Shown here: positions 23,909-35,500 of the stretch, piece by piece | How positions within the stretch are numbered: position 1 is the first letter of the stretch | Layout of the letters: each line of letters begins with the position of its first letter | Assembly: GCA_002189035.1 (NCBI GenBank) | Contig: NEEC01000077.1 | Span: 1-39,149, forward strand | DNA: 39,149 nucleotides | Direction: 5' to 3' | Origin: Utricularia gibba | Lineage: Eukaryota; Streptophyta; Magnoliopsida; Lamiales; Lentibulariaceae | Program-made: the position numbers and the translations under genes | The notes under the pieces: model-generated | Told to the model about the DNA's origin: nothing | Seen by the model: the letters and a program-made list of their open reading frames with translations, nothing else | The model's database searches: none

Positions 23909-23954
23909 CTGTTGCCTCCGAGCAACGCCAACTCACACACTGAAGAAATTTGAA

Positions 23955-26179
23955 ATGGCTTTGAGTATTGCAAGCAGTCTTCTTTTTGTATGCAATGCCA
24001 ATGTCATGGCTCGCAGATGGTGTGCAGCAAAACCTGTGCCTGTTATTCGGTGCAATGCTGGATATTCGGATAATCAGGTTTCGACAGAGCGCCGATCAGG
24101 AAATTTTAAGAAGACAAGATGGGAGTTTGATTACATTCAATCAGTGAACAGCACGTTCCTGGTACGTCCCTACGACCACTTGGTTTGGGTTGTGATGAAC
24201 AACAGCTAGAACAAGTGTATTTTTTTTGCTTTTGCTTGGGCCATCTTCTTTTCTGCATACATAATTTTGTCTTGATACAGGATGAGGAGCACAGGGAGAG
24301 AACATCAGAGCTTGAGGGGAAGATAAAGATTTTACTGAATGATGAAGAGATGAGCAAGCTCAAGAAGTTGGAGTTGGTGGATACATTGCAAAACCTGGGG
24401 ATTTCCTACTTATTTGAAGCAGATATAATGAGAATAATGGAGTATGTACAGGAACACAGACATTGCAACAATAGAGAGAGGGCTGAAAGAGATTTGTATT
24501 CTACCTCCATTGAATTCAGATTGTTAAGACAACATGGGTTTCACATCTCTCCAGGTACTGAGTCAACTTGTCTTTCAATCCACGTTTTTCGTATCTTGAA
24601 TATGACAGGAAGTATTCTTTACAGAAGTATTTGATGCATTTATCAAGGAAAACGGTGAATTTGATCCACTCCTCAATGATGATACGAAAGGATTGTTGGA
24701 GCTTTACGAGGCCTCCTTCTTGTCCTTCGATGGTGAAGAAACAATGGATCTTGCTAGAGAATTCGCCTCAGTTGCCCTACACAGCTATCTCAAAAAGGGT
24801 TGCTATAACCATGATGAGGCATCTTCTCTTCGTATTCAATATGCACTCCAGCGTCCATTACACTGGAGAGCTGATAGACCAAAGGCTAGATGGTTCATTG
24901 ACTGGCATAAAAGAAACACAGATCAGAAGCATCCAGTGGTTCTTCAACTTGCAAAACTCAACTTCAACATTGTCCAGGCGCACTATCAGCAAGAACTCAA
25001 ACATGTTGCAAGGCAATCACAAACTTTTCTTTTTCTCTTTTCTTGAAAAACACTTTACAGTGTTTCTATGCAGGTGGTGGGATGAAGCAGGTTTGGCTAA
25101 AAAGCTACCTTTTGCGAGGGATAGAGTTGTGGAGTGTTATATCATTGCTCATGGATCGCTTATTCAACCTCACCATCGATTTTTGAGGATAATGAGTGCA
25201 AAACATTTTGCCATTGGCACAGCATATGATGACATTTTCGATGTTTATGGAACACGTGAAGAACTACAACTTCTCCACAATGCCATTCAAAGGTCACTTT
25301 CGAATCCTGATGTCTTGCATGGCAGCAAGAAGAGTTCAATTCTGATTGTAAATACTTGCAGTTGGGATATTGATGATATCAACAAGCTTCCGGGTTACAT
25401 GAGAATCTGCTTTGATCAGATAGACCTCTTGATCAAAGAGATGACAGAGCATGTTCAAAGAGCTCAAGGCTTGGTTATCACTCCGTTTCTCAGGAAAGTG
25501 GTGAGCATTTGCTGACATTGTAAACTTTTGAATGGTTCTAAATATTAATGTTCATGACCACTATGCTGCAGTCGGCAGACATATCCAAAGCATACCTGCA
25601 AGAAGCCAAATGGTACTTCAATGGTCAGTTTCCTTCCATGGAAGAGTGCATAGAAAATGGATGGAGATCTATCGGGATTACTTTGTTATTATCAAACGCC
25701 TTCATTCTCCTCGCAAATCCCATCAATGTGGAGGAGGTTGAAGCCTTTTTGTCATATGATGACGCCACACGATACTCAGGGATCATCTCTCGCCTTGCAA
25801 ATGATCTTGCAACCTCCTCGGTTCGTATGCAGTCTGCTCTTTTGGGACACGCACACCTATCTAACCACAATGTTTTAATGTCTTTACATAGGACGAGATG
25901 AAGCGAGGAGACGCTCCAAAATCACTGGAGACTTACATGCATGAGACCGGAGCATCCATTGACGAAGCACAAGACTACCTGAAGCTCCTGAGGTTGCAAA
26001 CATGGAAGAAGTTGAACAGGGAACTTGCAGATTCGCGTTTCCCTCGGGAATTCATAAAGCTCGTACTTGAACAGACGAGAATCTTTCTCTTTATGTATGC
26101 TGAAGGTGATGGCCTTGGAATGCAGGCTGCGCCTACCACCAAGTCCTTCTCTCAACTTCTGTTTGACCCCGTCCTCTAG
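23955..26179 (+). CDS. Terpene synthase 2 (TPS-b type), tandem paralog
   Basis: Seven exons: 23955-24161, 24281-24554, 24625-25012, 25074-25292, 25362-25500, 25572-25820, 25892-26179; 587 residues with exon lengths identical to copy 1. RRX8W, RxR, DDIFD and NDLATSSDE are all intact. Differences from copy 1 cluster in the transit peptide (about 12 of the first 69 residues), early exon 2 and exons 4-7. Two could matter: Y instead of F at residue 341, next to the first Asp of DDIFD, and S instead of the family-conserved W at residue 410, the first codon of exon 6. Exon 3 and its flanking introns are identical to copy 1. Intron 3 (25013-25073) has the same GC donor and 61-bp length. Two intact copies with different active-site neighbours suggest possible product divergence, which is inference. 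Confidence 0.92.
24500..25225 (+). repeat. Gene-conversion-like identical tract, copy in TPS2
   Basis: Partner of 20008-20733, offset 4492 bp. It spans the end of exon 2, intron 2, exon 3, intron 3 and exon 4 up to the codon before DDIFD. Confidence 0.85.
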
Positions 26180-26251
26180 AGGCAAAGTACAAAGAATGCT
26201 ATTTACATTGTTTGATCTTTCTTCAAATAATATTTTGGAATAGTTTCTTGT

Positions 26252-26519
26252 TGATAAGAGCCGCTGAAGAAGTGAGGCTTAATCAATTAAAGAAAAGCTT
26301 AGAATATTCTAGAAGATGACGTTAACATAGAAATATATAATTCTAGAAAAAATCTAGAAAGATATATAATAATATATACATAATAAATTCAAAATTATTT
26401 AAAATATTTCATACTTCAGTATAAATAGAAGATCTAGTATTTAAAAATGTGTGAATTTGTTAATATCTCTTTAAAAGCTAATAAATATATTCTTCAAATC
26501 GTTGTTTTTATAATCTACA
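26252..26519 (+). mobile_element. Probable solo LTR (about 268 bp) after TPS2
   Basis: The segment starts TGATAAGAGCC and ends ATCTACA (TG...CA), and is flanked by CTTGT (26247-26251) and CCTGT (26520-26524), a 5-bp target duplication with one mismatch. The homologous flank of TPS1 (near 21745) lacks it, giving an empty site. Inside are a TATAAATAGA box at about 26421, an AATAAATAT polyadenylation-like signal at about 26480, a perfect three-unit heat-shock-element pattern GAAnnTTCnnGAA at 26302-26314 and TGACG at about 26317. TGTTGATAAG at 26249 is an alternative Copia-like start, but its target duplication fits less well. Confidence 0.6.
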
Positions 26520-26797
26520 CCTGTTTTTAAAAAAAATATTTCAAAAATAATTTTTTTTATCAAATACAAACCAATAGTAATCTTATACCTTGAATTCTCA
26601 TGTATTGGAAAAAGTTGAGTACATAGTTTTTGGATATTATTGTATAGTAACGAATCAAATAGTTTTCCATTTTTTGAAAAAAAAAAAACGTTTCAAAATA
26701 ATTTTTTTGTCAAATACGAACAAATTTTATTTTTATACTCATAAGGTCAGCTATTTGAACGGACGCATAGTTTGTAGATATGATTGGAGGGTAACCG

Positions 26798-27498
26798 AAT
26801 CTTATCCATCCCCTTCTCTTACAATTATTGCAATAAAACCCAAACTGTGCACACCAACCGAACGTGGATACGAACGAAAGTAGGCCATTGCTTTTCCTCT
26901 GAATCACATGCATTGTTTTCTCAATTGTTTTTTTTTTTTGGAGAAAATATATTTTAGCTTGTTTTTTTTTTTATTTATGAATTTTCGGCTGTTTTGAAGT
27001 GCTGATTTGGATTATATACTTCTATTTTTGGAGTATATCAGATACTTTCTAAAAATAAACCTTAAACATGGGGTTTGAGTATCATGAGGGATGTTGCTAA
27101 TTATAGGAATTTGTAAATGCAAGTGGGAATAACTAGGTGGATTATTGTTTTTGTGACACTGAAGAAAATAAAATTTTTTAAAAAATTGAAAAATGGAAAT
27201 AAAAATAAAAATCGGGTGATGCTATGATACGTGTCACCGTCTAAAGAGGAGCCAAAGATCTGCACCTCCTTCGCTTCGCGTGTGCGCCACGCGGATATCT
27301 GTTTGTGGTGGTTTTGGATTTGAATTGTTGCACGCGCGTGGTGCGAGTGGTGATACAAGTACTTCGAAGCCCATTGCTTTTGTCTGCCCATAGATGCACT
27401 CCACCCACTTTTTTGTTGCCCTTGGGTGGTGGGTTAAAGTACTTAAATACCCTTTTTTGTTTGATGATTCTCGAATATGCCATTGCCTCTTCCCCACC
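26798..27498. other. Spacer before the serine-rich gene
   Basis: AT-rich at first with poly-T runs. It becomes GC-richer from about 27230 and probably holds the promoter of the serine-rich gene. No gene seen. Confidence 0.5.
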
Positions 27499-27505
27499 TA
27501 TAAAT
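27499..27505 (+). promoter_or_regulatory. TATA box of serine-rich protein gene
   Basis: TATAAAT about 100 bp before the ATG at 27601, in a C-rich context (CCCCACC) typical of plant core promoters. Confidence 0.6.
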
Positions 27506-27600
27506 TTGTGCTTCAGTTGAAATTAGGTTTTTCAAGTTTGGGAGGCAAAGCTCCTCGTGTTCTCTGATTCTAACGTTTCTTGTATCAAATCGTAAGTGCC

Positions 27601-28200
27601 ATGAGAACCAGATCCGGTCACGCCGGCGCCGCGTTAACCGGCGGCGGCTTTCCACGGTCGCTGTCTCCTTCCGGCCGCTTCTGTTCCTCCTCCATGTCCT
27701 CGTCTTCCGGTGGATTCTACCAAACCGCTAGATCCGAAACAAGGCACGACGCGTTGCTCGCTCGCGCCACTAGTCCTACACGCGTGAGCATCGGGAGATC
27801 CGTTTCGCCCTCTTCTTCGGTGAGGTTCTCGGCCTCTCGACACAGCGCGATTTCTTCGCACCACCAGCAGTCGAGTCACCGGGCGCTCAGTTCCCGCGCC
27901 AAAAAGACGTGTATGTGTTCGCCGACTACGCACCCAGGGTCCTTCCGCTGTAGCCTCCACAAGAACAGCCTCCTCCCTGGGTCCAGCCACAGTCAGCCTT
28001 ACCGTTCCAGCCATCAATTGCACATGCGCCGGTCGGCGATGACGAATTCTTTGGTCCGTATCGGAACTGTGGAGGGGGACTTACTCAAGAGAGCGCTGTC
28101 AGCGCCGATTAGGCCATCGTCACATAGTCTCCGCCGCCGCTGCGACTTCCAACCCCGCCCGAGCCGCCTCTCGCTCATGTCCAAAGCCGAAGATTCATAG
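27601..28200 (+). CDS. Plant serine-rich protein-related (small basic Ser/Arg-rich protein)
   Basis: Intronless, 199 residues, rich in Ser, Arg and His. The central motif KTCMCSPTTHPGSFRCSLH (near residues 95-114) is the conserved core of the plant serine-rich protein-related family (Arabidopsis At5g25280/At5g11090 type), whose biochemical function is not known to me. The C-terminal part with ALVRIG-like (SLVRIGTVEGDLLKRAL) and an Arg-rich tail is also typical. Cys and His spacing in the core (C-M-C, H, C, H) suggests possible metal binding, which is inference. The ATG at 27601 is preferred because the frame upstream has no other ATG. No sign of damage. Confidence 0.85.
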   Translation: MRTRSGHAGAALTGGGFPRSLSPSGRFCSSSMSSSSGGFYQTARSETRHDALLARATSPTRVSIGRSVSPSSSVRFSASRHSAISSHHQQSSHRALSSRAKKTCMCSPTTHPGSFRCSLHKNSLLPGSSHSQPYRSSHQLHMRRSAMTNSLVRIGTVEGDLLKRALSAPIRPSSHSLRRRCDFQPRPSRLSLMSKAEDS

Positions 28201-28821
28201 CTTTTTTTTTTTTTTAACTGTCCCTTCGCCTTCTTCTAAGAGTGTACAGATTGTCGGTTTCTGAAATCCCACTCCCTCCATGGATGAGCTCCCTATAGTT
28301 CACAAGGGCTCAGTCCTCAGGGTTTTTTTTTGTTTTCTTTTCGCACACGTTTCAGTGCCAGTCTATAGGTATGCTGTATCTGATGACGATTCAGATCAAC
28401 TATATCAAGAGATTTCAGTGCATGATTACCAGTGGAATACTGAGTTTTCTAGTTTCATCTTTTTGTGGATAAGTTCGCATAGCAACTGAATGCTGAAGCA
28501 TGCGACGGGGCTTGTTTCTCCGATCACATGGTGAATTTTGTCCACAGAAATTTCACCTCACAGATATTTGTTGATGGTGAACTGTAGGACCATTTGATCA
28601 TTTCACCAGGGGCCTCTGTCACAGAGCCATTTGCTTGTGTGTGATGTGGAAGGGAAGGGAGTCTCTCTCTCTCCCTCTATATATACCTGTCTACGCTGTG
28701 TGTTTGTTTTCACTGACCTCTACAGGGGCATGAGGCGTCTGCAGACTCCGACTAACATATGGCCACAAAGAATGTGGCTGTTGACAATGCGAGCTCGAAT
28801 TGGGTCAGATGGTTGCTGATG
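28201..28821. other. Serine-rich gene 3' region and spacer
   Basis: The first part, starting with a T run, should be the 3' UTR of the serine-rich gene. A CT microsatellite-like tract with a TATATATA stretch lies near 28660-28690. Short plus-strand frames show no domain. Confidence 0.45.
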
Positions 28822-29268
28822 TTACTCATCCTGCAACGAGAGCGTAGCACAAGTGGGTATGCAGAATGTTCTGTTGAAGATGGCGATGGAAGATCTGGTT
28901 CTCACCTGCTGAGTATTGATTAATGAGATCTTCTGCATCATCAATGACTCCTTCAGCTGAAAGTAATGCATAAACAGCGAATACTGATGAAACGGGAGAT
29001 GAGAGTGGCATTGCCAGCTCGTTGAGGGTACCATCAATGACCATAAAATAGGCTCGCAACAGCATTTCTTGTATGCTGCAGAATCTGAGCTTCTCACACT
29101 CCCATGTATGCTCCTACCCAAACTCAGGCATTTCCCAAGCCTTGGGCTGCCGGCTGTTGGGGATGCAGAGAAGCACATCCCACCGTCATTTGGAGGATGA
29201 CCCGTCAGAGATTGCCGCAGTGACATGATGCCCTTTGTCTCTTCTTCTGGATGGGAATCATCATCCAT
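28822..29268 (-). CDS. Uncertain minus-strand reading frame, divergent to the helicase gene
   Basis: A 148-residue frame beginning MDDDSHPEEETKG, then SLRQSLTGHPPNDGG and SPRLGKCLSLGRSIHG. I recognise no family. A plausible leader exists: a donor-like CCAG/GTATG at about 29625-29632 and an acceptor-like TTTTCAG at about 29387, so a 5' UTR exon could start in the helicase promoter. From about 29065 a second frame (VIDGTLNELAMPLSSPVSS) looks more protein-like than the first, which could mean another consensus frameshift. It may also be noncoding. Confidence 0.25.
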   Translation of the reverse strand: MDDDSHPEEETKGIMSLRQSLTGHPPNDGGMCFSASPTAGSPRLGKCLSLGRSIHGSVRSSDSAAYKKCCCEPILWSLMVPSTSWQCHSHLPFHQYSLFMHYFQLKESLMMQKISLINTQQVRTRSSIAIFNRTFCIPTCATLSLQDE

Positions 29269-29704
29269 CCATCAGCTGTAGAACATGGAAATCAGGGATG
29301 AAGAAGGATCCATCCTGCACATCTTCTGAACCTTGCGAGTCTCTGCTTTGCAATGGAGGTCCAGTTTCCAGCTCCAATTCCACTGCCTGAAAATTCAGTC
29401 ACAAGTTCATACGCATCCTGCCATCTCCTGAAAGAGCTTCAACTGCATAAAATGCCCCGGCATGAGCTTCAACCACATACAGAGCAATCAAAATCCGAAC
29501 GCTAAACAAATTCAGAAATAGATCATCCATGCGAAACGTCCAACAAATTCTAGAAACTTCGAAAAACAAGGTGGAGGTGGGTTCCAAAATTGCTCAATGA
29601 TCAACCGACTGCATCAAGTTTCATACCTGGAATTCACAAGTTGTCGGGATCGTCCTTCGAGTCCACGACAAAACAACCAACTGTGAAGCGCACAAGGGAT
29701 TACC

Positions 29705-29870
29705 AATACCCACTGTTAACGGATTGGGCTCGTTTTCCTTAATGGGCTATGGGCCGTTTCGTATCTTGTTGGGCCAAACGTGGGATAAGTACTTGAGTTT
29801 CTGGTGTTTTTCCCCCGAATTAGAGCGCTCGTGCCCTTGTTTTCAGAAATTGCTCCTCCGTTCCACTGAA
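29705..29870. promoter_or_regulatory. Site-II-rich promoter of the DEAD-box helicase, possibly bidirectional
   Basis: Four TGGGCY motifs lie within 51 bp at 29725, 29743, 29750 and 29770, about 100-145 bp before the helicase start. Such clusters are typical of TATA-less housekeeping promoters. The possible minus-strand transcript starts next to it, so the region could drive both directions. Confidence 0.55.
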
Positions 29871-31642
<1,772 letters not shown>

Positions 31643-32580
31643 ACGATTGTAACTTCTTTAAGATTGTTACTAGTGGCATTCTTGGCCAAAAAGTTATTTC
31701 AAAATGGATGAGGCAAACAAGTTGGATTTGAAAAATGATGATGTTGTCGTCTCTGCCAGCCTGGGAAAGACATTAGACCTTGAAGAGTAAACCATCGTGT
31801 GTGGCAAAAAAGGGAGCAAAAACCAGCGACTCCACAGCCATGAGCGTGATCAAGATGAATTACTACAGTAAAAGAATCAATCTTTACAAGTGGATACTCC
31901 GCCCCCACATGTCGGAGCGTTTCTGTCGCCTGCACCTACAATCATATGACTTGTCCTAAACCACCTCTGGCAGAATACTAAAGCAGTATTGGAGTAAGAC
32001 TAAGACAATCCCTAAAATGTTACGAACATGACAACCGTTGGCTGAGACGAGGATGAGAAGATCCAACACCAATCATTGGATTTCATTGTCCTCCAGAGAG
32101 AAGAGCCACAACTCGCAACAGCTCCCTTTGTTTAAATGGTTGGACGAGTTGGTGTAAAATCGTTCGACCCCACTGCGGGTTACAGAGATGCGCCATTTTT
32201 TGCTGTCTAAGACAAGCAGTGAGCGGCTGTAAATTGGTAAAATTATTATTAATATGTTCACTAGCTTCGTGACTTGCAGAGTAGGGATGCCTGTGGCTTC
32301 CAGTTCAGTCTGTCCAGTGGCAGAAGTTTCGGGGAAAGGAAAAAGAATCAATCTTTACATCACTCAACCAAAAGCCATGGCTGGGATGTTCGCAGCCGGC
32401 TACATGGCAATGCCAATGCACATATCTTTGAACATCGCGCTTGTTTGATCCCTGCTTCTGGACAACAGCTTTTTGCTCAAATGGGATCTGAGGGAGTACA
32501 TAAAATGGAGACGACCATCCCACTTTCGGATCCTTCCGCAATGAAAATTGTAGGATGGAATCGAAACGGCACCTTCGGGA
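31643..32580. other. Convergent 3' region between the helicase and the REC gene
   Basis: 938 bp that should contain both 3' UTRs. No gene. A 19-nt string (AAAAGAATCAATCTTTACA) occurs twice, at 31870-31888 and 32341-32359. Confidence 0.5.
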
Positions 32581-35500
32581 TCAACGGGCGGATGCACATA
32601 CGGGTTGTAGAGGGTATAAGCCATGAACACCGTTGGTGAAATGCTCCTTGTTTTTCCTCCGCTTGGTGACTAGAACAAATCCTTCCCCATCAAGAGTCTT
32701 GCCTTCAGTTACTGCCGTCTCAGCCTTTTGCTCCTTGCTGCATTTGGTATCGGATTCTGGTGAGAGATTTGTTGCAACTGTTTCAGCTGAACTTGCCAAG
32801 GACGTACTCTTCTTTTCAGTTACTGGAGCCGAAACTTCGGGTTCAGCAGTTCTCTGCAGTGATTTTACAATGAAACTGAGCAGCATCTGCCTTGCTAGGT
32901 CGGCTACGTCTGCATCAGAGATGTAGCTTAGTCCTTTTCCTGTAACAGCAGATGCAGAAGCATCATCAAGAGTAATCTCCCCGGACCTAATGGGACCAGT
33001 ACTCGATTCAGTAGAATGATCAGCAGGTTTGTAATCCTCTGCAGGTGCATCTGTTGGCTGTGTTCGTTTGGGAACAAATTCCACGGCGTGTGGATTCATT
33101 GTCCTTGGGGAAATAAAGCCACTTCTTTCTGATACCCGAACTTGGTAATTAGCATACCAGGTCTCATTCGGAAGCCATGGCTTGCCTGATAATACATTGG
33201 TGATCTTGGACCACATGGAACTCTGGCAGTAACTGGAGGGAATCCCACAAGCTCAACAAATGCTCCTTGGGTGGAAGCAGCATCACAGACAGCGGCGGCA
33301 GCTGTTGAAGTTAGTGCCTGTGCTAAAGCATAGGCACTCGGACTGAATGGCTCAGCTGAAGCTGAGAGTTTACTTCCGTTTGTTTCCCCGGGTCTCTCAT
33401 GGCCAGTTGGAGAAGGTGTGCCGTCACTGTCAGGATTAGTAACTGCTGAATCAGGTCCAGATTCTACAGTATTATCATCCTCAGTGTCTGGTTTCCCTCC
33501 ACCGTATTCCAATGATGGGGCATCAGGAGAAACCACAATATCCCAGCCTCCTGCTCTATTTCGTTTGGACCATCACATGCTTTGTCAGTTTTTTCAGCAC
33601 ATTTTTCCTCCACTTTATCCGGTACAAGCTTCAAAACTGTACCTGGAGCAGCTACAGCCACTTCTTTGTAAGATAAAGACTTGGATGCTAATGCTGTGAG
33701 GCTTGCTGGAGGCAGAGGAACCTTCACTGCTGAACTTTTAGCTTCACCATCAATGGTCACACTTAAAGAGCCTGCTTTTCTGTGTGGGGGCGCTTCGGAA
33801 GAAACAGACTTCGGCAGCACCTTATTAGACGGTAAAATAGCATCTCTTTTATGGGTGTCCTTGTAGTTGCAAACAGGGGAATTTATCTTTAACTTGGCAA
33901 CATCTGGACGCCTTTTGTTCAACTTTCTTGTAGCTCCATTTCCAGATCTGCTTTTTGAAATAGCTTCCTGCCACCCTTCATCTGACTTGACATCTTGAAT
34001 AATTTCCTCATGAAATGGGATATCTAGTTTGGTAATTTCATTGTCTTGAGGTTGTTCCCGGATGGACTTAATCTCAACTTTATCCTCACCAATCTGGCTA
34101 TCCTCAAACACATCAGTAGCCTCTATACTTCCATTGCTGGTGATACCTTCAATTGCTCCCTGGTGCTGCTCTGTGGGGGCACATCACCAACAGGAAAACT
34201 CTACAAAGCGAAGCATACAAGTGGATTTAATTGCAAAACTTAAAGTGACAGCGGCTTGACTACAAAACTCAATAATAAAATGATTTTAAGCAAAGAATCA
34301 ACCTTTGAACGCCGCTTCCTTTGAGCATCACCAGGCTTTGCTTCCTGATCTGGACTAATGTAATCCAGGAGATCTGACACACTGTAATAACAAGCAAAGA
34401 ATTATGTAGAAAGCTCACATTACATCAAATGAAGGCACCCCTTGAATACCTGAGATGACCCTTGCTGGCAATGGATGCATCCAGCTTTGGGGCTCCAGTG
34501 CGGGCAGCTTCTTGCTGCTCCAGGGCTTTTGACTCAAAATACTCAAGCCATGCAGCAGCATCCTGCAGTTACAGAAGACTAAGCAACAGGCAATAGAAAT
34601 TGAATGTACATTAACTGAGCATTCTAAAGGAGAAAAGATCGATACATTACACAAGTAGATATACTACAAAATTGAAACTTGAGCAGTCTACTTCTTATTC
34701 CTTAGTTTAACCATGCATTTGTAGAAATGTATATCAGCTCATAAAATACACACTCGAATCCTAGAATTTAAACTGAGCAGAATGTAACCGAAATTTTCTA
34801 AACCTGCGTGCGGAGGTCATCTGCTCCAAGTTTTGCTTGAAGAATTTGCAAGGTAGTTTTTTCATGCTGCACACTTAGTGTATATGCTTCCATCAATGAA
34901 AGAGCTATGGCAATGGCGTGATAGCTAGCAGCAGTCTGTCAAATAGAGCGACCAGTCTTAAATATTGAAATCTAGTAGCTAACAATTTGCAGGAAATTTC
35001 AGAGAGGATCTGCATGGGAAATTGCTATGAACCATGACTGCCGATGTGGGATATTGGAAATATTGAAAGATACCTGTATATGATCAGCTCCTAATAATTT
35101 TTGGTTGCACTTGAGAGCTTCATGCAAATATCTGAGAGCAACATGAACATTTCCCATCCCCTCCTCCATCATAGCCACATTTATGTAAGTAGCTGCTGTA
35201 TTTGGGTGTGCAAGCCCACATGTGAAATGGAGAAGGTACAGTGCACGGTTGACGTATCTGCTCATGGATGATAAAAAATGAAGTTGATTTAGCCCACAAA
35301 AGAGTAGGTGGAGAAAGTCACTCGGAGCCACAGACAAGGGTACCTACTTTAAAGCCAATTCAATGTGTTGAAGACGGTAGTAAAAAACTGATAGATCCCC
35401 ATAACTCTTCATTGTATCTGGATGATCAAGCCCGAGCTCCCTTTCATTGATATCAAGTGCTTTCTGCTGGTATATAGTTGCCTAAAAAGGAACATTTGCA

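Larger units (their letters stand above)
23793..26797 (+). repeat. Tandem duplication unit B (second terpene synthase)
   Basis: Homologous to 18863-21986. Relative to unit A it lacks the AT-rich promoter insertion and about 41 bp between the GTGATAAGAGAGTC block and the TATA box, and it carries an extra segment of about 270 bp after the stop codon, interpreted as a solo LTR. Confidence 0.8.

Noticed and set aside
29724-29870. 49-residue N-terminal extension of the helicase
   Set aside because: The extension covers the TGGGCY promoter motifs and does not resemble the family. The family start EDDDYVEY follows the ATG at 29871 or 29880.
32274-32639. 121-residue plus-strand frame at the REC 3' end
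   Set aside because: It lies opposite the REC stop codon and 3' UTR and shows no domain.
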